Source: Symsagittifera roscoffensis (Eukaryota > Xenacoelomorpha > Acoela > Convolutidae). From it: DNA of 64,000 nucleotides. The notes under the pieces were generated by a model, which saw only the letters and a list, made by a program, of their open reading frames with translations, was not told the DNA's origin and searched no databases. Location of the stretch: contig NC_087064.1 in NCBI RefSeq assembly GCF_963678635.1, forward strand, positions 12,431,989-12,495,988, written 5' to 3'. Shown here piece by piece: positions 23,206 through 33,782 of the stretch. Position 1 is the stretch's first letter. Each line of letters starts with the position of its first letter. A program made the position numbers and the translations under genes.

Positions 23206-24725
23206 CCTAAAATCGTTACTGAATACAATACAACAACTTTAGTACAATCGAAAATTAACGTTTCGGAAGGTAAAATCTAGACATTTCTATTCAACAATTA
23301 ATAACAATAACAACCAAATTGTTGCTTTGCAATTTACTCAGAATGTTCCGTCCACCGTATTATTGCGATTTTATGAATCGCTAAACATTTTTTAAAAAAG
23401 GAACATTTATTTTTCGATTTTTGAACTTTTCTCTAGTTTTCTCGCGTAGAAGTTGAAAGTTAAAACAGACCTGAAAATAATGCCACATTGTTTTCGTTAG
23501 ATACCATAAAAAAAGTTTTTAAAAAAGAAAAACACGTGACTTTCAAAAATTACAGATTAATGGAATTCGTTCAAAAGTGTTTGTTGCTGAATTTATATAA
23601 CCTAAACTGAAAGTTCCATTATTGTTTTTTTTTCGTTTTTTTACCACCAAAAAAGGCTTAAGCAAGTAATTTTACGAACGATAATCAACATTTTCCCTGC
23701 TCCCTGGTAATAGCAAATCAGTCTATTAGCAAAGTTTAAATTTTAGTTCACATCGATTTGAGTAAGTTATCACTCTTTTTCTAACCCGATTCACATCAAA
23801 GATATTTTTTACTCCTTACAAGTTTTCAAGAACATCCCGATTTACATCAAAGATATGTTTCCCTCCGAGAAAATTTTCAAAAAATATGAAAACAAGCATA
23901 TCCTCAATTTTTCAATATACAACCTTTTCATCGTATAACTCACTCTACAAACATCAGTTTTGACAGTTGTTGGTTGAAAGTTTTCTTTGAAATGTCTGAA
24001 AATGCGCCTATAAAAATCAACTCTCCGTCAACTTTTTCGGGTTCGAGTCCATGAGGCAGAACTGTCCTTGAGCCTTATTGCGTTACTGAACACAATATAA
24101 CAACTCTAACACAATCAAAACTTAACAACTCGGCAGCCCGAAAATTTAAATTTGTATTCATAAACCAATTATAACAAAAACCATATTGTCACTCGAAAAT
24201 TTACTCAGACTGTTCCCCTCCCATAATTATTGCAGGTTTGCGAAATCATAATCTTTGATTTAAATAATTTAATTTGATTCTCTTCGATTTTTGGTTTTTC
24301 TGTAGTTTTCTCAAATAGAAGTTGAGGGTTGAAAAAGACATCAAAAAGAAACAAATTGAGAATTCATTGCTTCGAAAAACACCATTAAATGGTTTTTGCC
24401 TGAATACTTCGTTCATTCGTGGGACACAAACACTCAAAGGGAAAACATGGGGTCTCTCGACAAGTATAGATGATTGGAATTTTCTCAAAATTATTTGTTT
24501 CTGCATTTAGAAGACAAAAACTGAAGATTTCTGTATTTAATTTTGAAGTTTTTTGGCCTACAAAAAAATTAAGGAAAAATCCGCGACTAAATTTTTCTCT
24601 CTGCTCCATGGTAAACGCAGATCAATCAATTAACTGGGTTAAACATCAGTTTGTTTTGAGTAAGTTAATTTTTTTGCACCCCGTTTTACATTAAAACCTT
24701 TTTTACTCCTTATGTTTTCTCGTTG
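23205..24725. repeat. Diverged direct duplication, two units of about 0.65 kb
   Basis: Units at about 23,205-23,840 and 24,075-24,725 share an ordered series of blocks: cgttactgaa followed by an acaac/acaatc stretch; atttactcag plus tgttcc; a cgatttttg block before tagttttctc and tagaagttga; ctcc-tggtaa; gagtaagtta; and tttttactcctta. Spacing is about 870 bp throughout. Inside the first unit a 35-bp piece (cccgattcacatcaaagatat) is itself repeated near 23,787 and 23,837. No coding potential is seen, so the nature of the unit is unknown. Confidence 0.6.
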
Positions 24726-24729
24726 ATAT

Positions 24730-25200
24730 GCCTAAGTTTTTTCAGAGTCTGGCAATGGGGCCTCTCCTCAATATCTTTTATAATAGTTTTATTTGTAAAT
24801 TTTTCACTGCTAAAATTAATATCTGCTGCTTTAACAAATTTGATTAGATAATACCGCTCAACAGGCCCAGCTAAATTCTAAAATGTATGCCATTAAAAAA
24901 CTGCAAAAAAGAGATCCTTTGTGTGGTCTAGTTAAAAAAGTTTCAGTCAACCTAAAGGCCTTAATGAAAACTTTATTACTTTTTTAAAATTAATCGAATC
25001 TTAATATTCTGAAAGTTTTTTTCTGACAACTATAATCAACAAACTCCAATGAATTTCAAAGCGATTCAAATGGCCTGCAAGGAAAAAAGCATTATAAAAG
25101 AAGTTAATGCCCTGTTCAATGTGTCAAAGTGTAAAAGATTCTAGAAAATTGAGATTCTCATTGCAACCAAGATAATTAAGGGAAGTCGATGATGCGATTC
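24730..25200. other. Stretch without recognised gene
   Basis: AT-rich intergenic sequence. No open frame with family resemblance, no repeat link seen. Confidence 0.4.
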
Positions 25201-25216
25201 AGATAGTTCAACAAAT

Positions 25217-26105
25217 TATATGCACGACAGGCAGTGATACCAACGAAGTCCTGATGTTGATTGATCACTGTACGAAGCAGGCAAAAGCAGTTTTGTGCTT
25301 AGAAACCACAACTGAAGAATTACATGATCTCCTATTTAGCAGCTGGTTGACAGACATAGATGTCCAAGGACGCTCCAGTCAGACAAAAGTACCGCCTTTG
25401 TCGGCGAGTTGACTAAAGAGCTGGCGAGTCGTTATCAAGTACCACAATCTCACTCAACAACATACCACCCACAGACGAATGGTTTAGTCGAGCGCACGAA
25501 CTTGTCTCTAGTCTCAGTGCTTAGGATGTACTGCCCTCGATACTTGATGAATTGGGGCCGATATCTACCACAGGTAATGAGGCTAAATATAGCCCACAAC
25601 TTTCTCAACACAGCAATAGTCCACACAAGATGCTGACAGGGCGGGAAACATCTTATCCATTAAAAGTTTTGTATAAAGTGTATGAAGGCAAAAAACATCG
25701 CCACAGGTGGGTTTGAGAGACCTGATAAGACGTGAGCAGGAGCTCAACGACATGTACAGGCAAAATCTCCCATATCCAGCAAGCGCAAGCAAACAAGAGG
25801 AAGAAGTTCGAAAAAAGGACGGCTGGAGCCATTACATACTCGGTAGGAGACACCAGTATGGACAGTTTTATAGGCTCACCACAATCTGAGCCGCGCACTT
25901 CAAAAATATCAAAAGTCATAAACATCATCAGTGGACTGGTGCATTCCAGAACACATGCAAAATGGTGATTATTTTTTGATTGACACTGCCTGTGAAGTCA
26001 ATGAAAAGTGCAATGACAGGACTGAAATTCCTGAAGAGGGGACCATTTGGCATTTGAACTTTGTCACCAATGCGGTGATCCAGTGATGGAACGTTGTCAT
26101 ACAAT
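25217..26105 (+). pseudogene. Broken Ty3-type integrase, copy 1
   Basis: Remains of the integrase core of an LTR retrotransposon. In order: VLMLIDHCTKQAKAV (first catalytic Asp region), then after a frameshift LQSDKSTAFVGELTKELAS (second Asp) and HSTTYHPQTNGLVERTN (Glu, with the H-P-Q-T-N-G signature). A further frame carries a charged stretch GLRDLIRREQELN and HYILGRRHQYGQF. Several shifts and stops separate these parts; no RT, RNase H, gag or LTR is seen. A second copy lies 2.44 kb downstream. The intact part at 25,409-25,636 has no shift. Confidence 0.8.
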
Positions 26106-26620
26106 GAAAAGGGTTGAAGCGTATCAGAACTTGTCGAATCTCCTGGGAAAACCGAACCAGGCGTATTTTTTGGGAGCCAGATGCGACAGAGCAGATGGGG
26201 AATTTCCTCCAAGAAAGTAATCCTTACGAAGATGGCGTTGTTTTAATTTGGATAGACTTAAAAAACAGGTTAAGAAAAAGTGGCTCTAGAAAAGAAAAGA
26301 GCATCACGTAAAGTGTGAATTGCGGATGATCTTGATCAAGGCAACGAATGGATCGAGGTTCAATCAAAGATACAAACGAATTTTATGATCAGCTACAGCA
26401 ATCACACGCATAAGAGTTCACCAAAATGCGTGCCTTGGAATGGCAAAATGAGGTGACAACGGACCACCGAGGGACTATGGCGACAACTCAAGAAGTTGAT
26501 CGCGAAAGCATGAATTACCTCAAGAAGAAAAATATGATCGTTCCTGGTCTGGTCAGGAAGGACTCTCATTCCTTCCAGCGTCAAGCCTCAATTTAATAAC
26601 AGATGGTTGTTTGAAGGTAA
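26106..26620 (+). pseudogene. Unidentified degenerate coding remnant
   Basis: Follows copy 1 of the integrase but is absent after copy 2. One frame reads VEAYQNLSNLLGKPNQAYF and GARCDRADGEFPP with stops further on, and a later stretch is G+C-richer than the surroundings. It may be the rest of the same element or part of another. No family recognised. Confidence 0.3.
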
Positions 26621-27340
26621 GTCGATAGATTTTTCTGTCGCGGAGTGGGGACTTGACTTAACCCACACATCAAACATTTTCAAAAGAAGGAAAATGCCAT
26701 AGAAACAGGAAATTTATAGTCAGAAGCAGATGAATGCCATAGAAAATCAGATATAGGAAGAGAGAAGAAGTCATATTCAATTTTAACTCATGAGTAGTCA
26801 GGCAATAAAGTTGTCACCAACAGCGATTTATATTGTCAGAAAGGACCATATAAGCTGTAATTGCCGAAAGGACCATATAAGCTGAGTTTTGAAGCTGTAA
26901 TAGCCTCAGACTTTAAGAGAGAGTAAAATCACACAGAAACGCTAAAGACGCAAAGATCAGGTAGACGGCTTTGTTATTTTGTATCAATACAGTAATAAGT
27001 TTTTCTTATAGAATAAATGGTATATCCGCTCTTCGATCTTTTCCAAAACTTTAGATTTCTCAATTTTTTAATCACTTATAAAAAAAATACTATTATAAAC
27101 AGTCTAGAACTGCTATTTTGTGCACTTTTTTCAAATATGAACAGTGAAAGAAGGCTACTTAAGTACGGTTATTAAGTTGCAACATTCATTTTAGATTCTG
27201 GTTGATTTTTTCAGTCAACCCTTAAAATAAAATCTTGATACTCGATTATCAAAACAATCATCCAACTGAAAAAATGACCAACTTTGATTCAAAAGGATAG
27301 GTAATGTACGTCCTGTTGTATATGAAACCTAAGTCCTGCT
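26620..27340. other. Stretch without recognised gene
   Basis: AT-rich. A short direct repeat, gaaaggaccatataagctg, occurs twice near 26,839 and 26,874. Otherwise nothing recognised. Confidence 0.4.
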
Positions 27341-27656
27341 AACGGAGAGAGACTTTGCTCCGGAGGACCCAGAAGTAGCAACTTTAAAAGTAGCCTTGTC
27401 CAGTACTTTTGGACATTACAACCATGTGGACCGTCTGGCTGAAAATCCTGCTAGACGAGCGATACGCCTCAGAAGAAGGTTGCATTCAAAAACAACTTGA
27501 TGCTGCAGGGCCTTCCAGAGCCGAGGTGACTACAACTACCAAGGGGAGGGGCAGATTGACATCGTGATTGTAGCTCCTTGATGCGGACAAGTCCAGTACC
27601 CACGTTGTGTTATCAGTATTACAAGAATGAACGAGATTGAACTTGGATGAAGTTAA
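27340..27656 (+). pseudogene. G+C-richer remnant upstream of integrase copy 2
   Basis: About 300 bp with coding-like composition (for example ctccggaggacccagaagta, aatcctgctagacgagcg) but no open frame of useful length. It precedes the duplicated integrase segment and has no counterpart before copy 1. It may be another part of the same pol gene; not proven. Confidence 0.25.
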
Positions 27657-28546
27657 CTTATATGCATGACAGACAGTGATACCAACGAAATCCTGATGTT
27701 GATTAATCACTGTACGAAACAGGCAAAAGCAGTTTTGTGCTTAGAAACCACAACTGAAGAATTACGTGATTTCTTATTTAGCAGCTGGTTGACAGTAATG
27801 GATGTCCAAGGACGTTCCAGTCAGACAACAGTACCGCCTTTGTCGGCGTGTTGACTAAAGAGCTGGCGAGTCGTTCTCAAGTACCACAATCTCACTCAAC
27901 AACATACCAACCACATACGAATAGTTTAGTCGAGCGCACGAACTTGTAACTGGTCTCAGTGTTTAGGATGTACTGCTCTCGATACTTGATGGATTGGGAC
28001 CGATATCTATCACAGGTAATAAGGCTAATTATACCCCACAACTTTCTCAGCACAGCAATAGTCCACACGGGATGCTGACAGGGCGGGAAACGTCTTATCC
28101 ATTAAAAGTTTTGTATAAAGTGTATGAAGGCAAAAAAACATCGCCACAGGTGGGTTTGAGAGACCTGATAAGATGTGAGCAGGAGCTCAACAAAATGTAC
28201 AGGCAAAATCTCCAATATCCAGCAAGCGCAAGCAAACAAGAGGAAGAAGTTCGACAAAAGGACGGCTGGAGCCATTACATACTCGGTAGGAGACACCAGT
28301 ATGGACAATTTTATAGGCTCTACACAGGCTTAGCCGCGCACTTTAAAAACATCAAAAGTCATAAGCATCATCAGTGGATTAGTGCAATCCAGAACACATG
28401 CAAAATGGTGATTATTTATTAATTGACACTGCCTGTGAAGTCAATGAAAAAAGCAAAGACAGGACTGAAATTCCTGAAGAGGTGACCATTTGGCATTTTA
28501 ACTTTGACACCATTGCGGTGATCCAGTGAGGAACGTTGTCATACAG
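27657..28546 (+). pseudogene. Broken Ty3-type integrase, copy 2
   Basis: Near-identical duplicate of the copy at 25,217, starting at acagtgataccaacga and ending at aacgttgtcataca. It contains ILMLINHCTKQAKAV, where the first catalytic Asp has become Asn, and a damaged HPQTNG motif (QPHTNSLVERTN) followed by a stop. Downstream a 142-codon frame (27,994-28,422) carries MLTGRETSYPLK and the GLRDLIRCEQELN / YILGRRHQYGQF region. It is dead as an enzyme. Confidence 0.8.
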
Positions 28547-28819
28547 TGATTTCCCGAGTTAGACCTACTAAAATCTTCAAGGCAATCACGTTTCCAAAAA
28601 ACTATCTGGATTTCAATCCACACAAATCATTGACAAACTCTTGTTAAATTTCGACTTAGTGTCGCGAATATCCGGGTTTAGACCTGTTTTGTTTTAGTCT
28701 GGTTTGTTATAAAAAGCAAGTTACCAGTGCAGTCGCTGGTTCCTAGCCTGACTTTTAATAACCTAATACCTTTCACTGTTTACTTTTCTTTTGTTTACTT
28801 AAGTTTTGACAAAAATAGT

Positions 28820-29196
28820 ACCCTTCCGGATTGGCAAAATTAGGACCCCTCCGGATTGGCAAAATCGGGAACGCTCCGGGTTGACAAAAATAAGACCCCT
28901 CCGGATTGGCAAAAACAGGAACCTTCCGGATTGTTAAAATTAGGACCCCTCCGGATTGGCAAAACTAGGACCATCCGGATGGGCAAAAGCAGGACGCTTC
29001 CGGATTGGCAAAAATAGGACCCTTCCGGATTGGCAAAAACAGGACCCCTCCTGATTGCCAAAATTAGGACCCTCCCGGATTGGCAAAAACAGGACCCCTC
29101 CGGATTGGCAAAAACAGGACCCCTCCGGATTGGCAAAATCGGGACCCCTCCGGATTGACAAAATTTGGACCCTTCCGGATTGGGACTCCTCTGGGT
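28820..29196. repeat. 25-bp minisatellite, 15 units
   Basis: Fifteen consecutive units of the form acccctccggattggcaaaa plus a five-base variable end (acagg, ttagg, tcggg). Units differ by one to four bases and one is a base short. The last unit runs into a diverged copy. The period is not divisible by three, and open frames on the minus strand only reflect the lack of stops. Confidence 0.95.
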
Positions 29197-29299
29197 TTGT
29201 AAAAAACGCTTTTCCGGGATTTTTAAAATTTTCACCCGATACCCTTCCTGATACGTTTTCCGATGCTATTTTGCTGTAGGAACTAACTAGGAAGGGTGT

Positions 29300-31740
29300 A
29301 TTTTCTGTCCCTAGACTCTTCCGGATTGAAGCTAAGCTGCTTATTTGACAATTCTCCCAAACTGTGAAGGGTCTTATAACTAGCCCAGTTTCGACTCGAT
29401 TTTGGTTTTCTGGGTTCCTTAGCCCTACTTTTTTGTTCAAAACAGCGTACAATTGCCTTATTCAACCGTTACTACCCTTTGGTAGGGGTACAAGGGCTTT
29501 CCAAAAAACTTTTACAAAACGTGAAGGGTCTGCCTTCACTAATTGGTAATATTGCTAAAAACAATCTTAAAAAATTTTTACGCATTTTTTTTCAGATAAT
29601 TGAAGGCTCTATAACTAAGCTCACCTATTTTCAGATCTAATAAAACCAAGATAAACTGGATTTGTCCAGTAGTTCCAAAGTGATTAACCAAAACGTCTTT
29701 TGTCTCAAGTCGAAAAAATTTCTCTCTTATAGGTTCCGCCAACTTTTTTCGCAATTCTTATTTTTTCGACCTAAAATTTATTGATCCGAACTTAAAAGGC
29801 CTATACTCTTCTAGCTCAATGCAAAAAGTCCAATCTGAAACGTTCCAGCTGAAAAAATTTGCCAAAAACAATGCTATTTAGACCCTTCCGGATTATTGAA
29901 TCCACTAAACCAAACACGTTAAGTTCGATTTCTCTGTAACCCGGGAGGATATTGGCAAACGGATTTTAAAACCTGTCGATTCACTAGTGAACGTTGTTTG
30001 AACAACAATTTTTACTGTCCTAACTCAAAATTTCAAAAAAATTTCTTATTTTGTAGCGTTTCGTTTTTTCAAAATTCAAGAAATTTTGGTTTTTTGTATC
30101 CAATTAGTTCCAACAACATCTGAACTAAACTAAACTGGTTCTACCTATTAAACTAGTACAGTTACGATGTAACTCATAAATTTGGGCTTTTTTCAGTTTC
30201 AAAAAATATCGATATTGCAAAAATGGCGATTCGTGGGGGGTCAAAATTACGCTATTTTGACCCTATAAACCGGTCTGCTTAATATGTTTTTTTTTTACTG
30301 AAAAACGGTATAGGAGTATTATTAAGGCTGTATAAATGGTAATATTAGTAATTTTATACCCTTCCCGGTTTGTTGACAAGCCGAATTAAGGTGCTTAACT
30401 CGGAAATTCGCAATTCGTTGAAGTGTCACTACAGTGCAGTCACTGTTGAGCCCCCAACATATCAATATCCTACATTTTGTACCAAAAGGGATACAAAACT
30501 TGTTAACGATACCCAACAGTCTATTGTTGTGTTCCTTGAGCCCTTTCTTGTCGCTCCTTGCACTGCTTGCCGGATCAGTCTTCTTCTCTAATCCCGAGAC
30601 CCTTCCGGATTGAGCGCAAATTAGCATTAAAATGTATAAATACTCAAAAAACCCTACAGTACAAGCACCACAAACGAGCCACAAATTTGATCTTAACGAT
30701 CCTGACTGATAGAAAGGCCTGAAAAAACAATATATCTAACAACAACAAACGGGAGGGTCGGATCACATCTCGTCTGTGGGATGATTTCTACTGATTTTAT
30801 ACTTTTTTACTGTTTTTGGTTTTTCGGTTATTTTTTTGTTTTTTGTTTTTTCTTAGGTACTATACTACTTTTTGTTTAGTTTCCTGTATATCTTTAAATT
30901 TTTTTGGTCACAAACCTCTCAGGGAACGAGGGGACGGCCAATCCCCCCACCCTTCCTGGTACGTGAATTTTTGATCTTAACTAGGTTAAAAAGCTAAAGC
31001 TATTCACGGGAATCCGGAAGGCTTCCGCGTTCCGAACTACCCTTCCCCTCGGTGGTTGGGGCTTTGTTTTGAGCATCCGCTCGGCGCGGAGTGCTCGTTA
31101 ACGGCTTTGCCGGTCATGATGCCAAAAAGAATAACACCCAGAGCGCCATAATAACATCTATGTAACATTCGCCCGATATTACATATCGACGGAAAATAAA
31201 GCTAAGTTCTAAAATGAATGGCCAGCGTCTAAACTAAGCTCTACATGCTTTTCACCGTCTCTACCAAAGCCAGTTCTTTTAGTGGTCTTTCTACCATCGG
31301 GTCGACAAAAACGTTACTGCTTTCGGCTTCGGTCAAAACACTCAAATTAACTTGTTTACATGCAAAATTAGTGAGCTCATGGCTGGGTCTCAGTATCCCC
31401 AGACCACGAGGTCACTCCTCAAAACAAGGCTACTACTTATTTATTATGTTACTAGGATTTTTGTTCAGTAGATAAAAATCATCATCTCCATCGAAGATGG
31501 ATTAACCCTTTCCCTCAACTCCTAGCTCCGAATAATCTGAAAACGAAGTTGGTTGTTATTAATTCAAATCAGGACATCTCCAGGAAGCCTAAAGGTTGTT
31601 AAAATAATGTTTAAGTTATCTCCCGAGACCCTTCTGGATTCTGAAATCCGGATAAATAACTTCTTTATTCTTTCCGGAAGGCTGGACACGTCGTCCCAGC
31701 ACCCTTCCTGGTTCTCGTGAATTGCTTTGTAACCATTGTA
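29300..31740. repeat. Stretch with scattered copies of the minisatellite core
   Basis: No gene recognised. The core acccttccggattg or close variants occur as single copies near 29,316, 29,880, 30,357, 30,597, 30,949, 31,626 and 31,700, and in reverse near 31,013 (aatccggaagg). Between them the sequence is AT-rich with no long frame. A short hairpin lies at 31,071-31,096. Confidence 0.6.
31071..31096. other. Short GC-rich inverted repeat
   Basis: gagca-tccgc, five-base loop, gcgga, one bulged g, tgctc. Ten paired bases with one bulge stand out in AT-rich surroundings. It could be a transcribed stem-loop or chance. Confidence 0.4.
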
Positions 31741-32540
31741 ACTGCACAATCGTTACAACTCGGAATGGTTTCTGACAATCCTATTCTTTCTTCAATCTCG
31801 ATCAGTTTTACACGATTTCCGTTGTTGTTGTTTTCACTGAGAATTCTTTCGTTCTGTTTTAGCAGTTTCGGTTGGTGCGAAATATAAAAAGGTTACGTCT
31901 CGTTCACGTCCCAATCGAAATTTTAAAAAGTAACAGGTCAGTCAAAACTAACCCCTCCCGATTCGTCTTATCGTTCAATTAGCGTCACTAATCCATAAAA
32001 ACCATCAATTCTCTCGGTCAGATGTTCCGATAAAAATTCGAATACGAAATTGCATTTTGTCCGTTCTGGTCGAACGTCACAAGTCTTATCGTCACTCGGG
32101 AACGGTAGTAAAATTCTCCCGATAACCTTCCGAAATCTCGGTTTCGCTCCAGAACGATTGTAGTGGCACAATCGTTACAATTCGGAATGTTCTTCTAACA
32201 ATAATATCGATCGTAATTCCAATTCGAATCGTAGGTCTGTTTTCTACTAGCGAAAATTGTTGTTCTGTTGATTTTCGTGCTGTTTTCGTATTCGCGAAAA
32301 AAACTGATCACGTGTCTTTACAATCGAATTTATGAAATTTCACATATCAGTTAAAACCGACCTCTCCTACTTCGATCAGTTTATCAAATAAGACCGTTAA
32401 TCTGCCAATTCTCCCACTAAACTGTTCCAACAAAATTTCGATTTCGTCATGCATTTTGACCGCCATTCTGGTCGAATGTCACAGTCGTTATGTACTTCCC
32501 TGGCAAATGTTACATCGTTAAAGCCTAAAAACAACTACCA
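31735..32540. repeat. Diverged tandem duplication of about 0.4 kb
   Basis: Unit 1 (about 31,735-32,155) and unit 2 (about 32,156-32,540) share ordered blocks: gcacaatcgttacaa-tcgga; tcagt-aaaac-acc-ctcc; ccaattctc-c and tgttcc-a-aaaa-ttcga; gcattttg followed by ttctggtcgaa; gtcacaagtc/gtcacagtc. No coding frame survives. It lies directly before the LINE pair. Confidence 0.6.
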
Positions 32541-33245
32541 AAGTACGCCAGTTCTAGAAAAAATTAGAAACGCCCTTAGGTGCCGGATCGTTGTTGAATT
32601 ACGAGCTCTCCAGATACCCTAAACAAAGGAACGCCGTTTAAACAGGATTGCGAATGTATTATTTGTAATGATTTCTTATAGACAAGTGTGCTCTTTGATC
32701 CTATTCAATGGATCCACTCAAAACGCACCTCATTCTTTCGTAACTGGACAAAATGAGCTCAATTAAAAATAATCAGGCGCTCAAGACAGCCACATCTAGA
32801 AATAACTTCAGCAATATAATTAATCCAGATTTTATACGTCAGTAACTCAAGAAATAATAAAAGTTTTCATCAAAAATCAAGTTTTGTAGCTTTAATTCAA
32901 ATCGTTCACTATTGCTGCACAATGGTCACTTGTTTTTCCATAACTTCTAAGAAGCTTGCCTGAAGTGTTAGTAACACTATACTAATTGTTGTGATAAACT
33001 TATTAAATAGTTTCATGTGATATGATACGCTCATAATGGTACGCTTGTAAGAAGAAGGCCCGGTACGGGATTTTAGAGACAAGTTCGTCAAGCCGCGAAC
33101 ATCCCCGCCGGAACCTCCACCCGTGAAAAACCAGGTTGTAATCGCTTTCATTTTTTTAATGTGTTTTTTTAAATCTATTTCTCTACAATCCATTTAACAA
33201 TCTAATCTTTCTCTTGTTTTGTCTCTTTTGTACCCTGTTTAGTGA

Positions 33246-33752
33246 ATGTCCGTGCCGAAGTTGAGCAGAAAATTGGTAATAGGAACCTCAAGGACAAAGT
33301 ACCGCAGCCCCAAAGATGTCGGAGCCACAGTTCAGTCGTACAGAGGTGCAAAACTAGCCGACCTTGCCGCTACTGTCTCGCGCTACCCCTCGCAGAAACT
33401 GAACTGTGTTACTATAGTAGCAGGCTCTAATGATAACTCATCTACGGTTTCAGACTTTGCTTATGATTGGAGATTTTTAATAAATTTGATAATTCATAAG
33501 TTTAACTCAAATGTGCTTACTATCCCCAATACCATCCTCTCTGCAACTAATCACTTCATAAACAGAAAACTTGGTGCTTTAAATAACTCTTTGTTTTGCC
33601 CTATTAATACATTTTACCATTCAAGAATTCGAATCATTTTTCCTAATCTAAACGTAAATTTCAGTGCTAATATGTTTTGTGAAGATGGTATTCATTTTTT
33701 TTATGGCAATAAAAATTTCAGTTTTTTGCTCGCTCAGCTAACTTGTATATAA
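33246..33752 (+). CDS. LINE ORF1, SGNH-hydrolase-like (copy 1)
   Basis: 168 codons. The four conserved blocks of the SGNH/GDSL fold are recognisable: LVIGTSRTKY (block I, Ser in the GDS position), YRGAKLADLA (block II Gly), IVAGSNDNSS (block III, G-x-N-D) and MFCEDGIHF (D-x-x-H) near residue 148. The protein is short for the family but complete in motif order. Esterase modules of this type are known in ORF1 of CR1-like LINEs; the role in retrotransposition is not settled. Relative to copy 2 it lacks about eight residues after MSVPK. The start ATG is the first in frame after the leader, and ORF2 begins 30 bases after the stop. A proposed role in membrane or nucleoprotein handling would be inference. 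Confidence 0.7.
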   Translation: MSVPKLSRKLVIGTSRTKYRSPKDVGATVQSYRGAKLADLAATVSRYPSQKLNCVTIVAGSNDNSSTVSDFAYDWRFLINLIIHKFNSNVLTIPNTILSATNHFINRKLGALNNSLFCPINTFYHSRIRIIFPNLNVNFSANMFCEDGIHFFYGNKNFSFLLAQLTCI

Positions 33753-33782
33753 TCACCATAAAATTACCCTCCTCGCTGCCAA

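Noticed and set aside
28820-29196. CRISPR array
   Set aside because: Units are contiguous with no unique spacers, and the context is eukaryotic.
28840-29452. Minus-strand frames with NPEGS/CFCQSGG-like repeats
   Set aside because: A by-product of the 25-bp minisatellite; repeats of 25 residues equal three DNA units and no start or family support exists.
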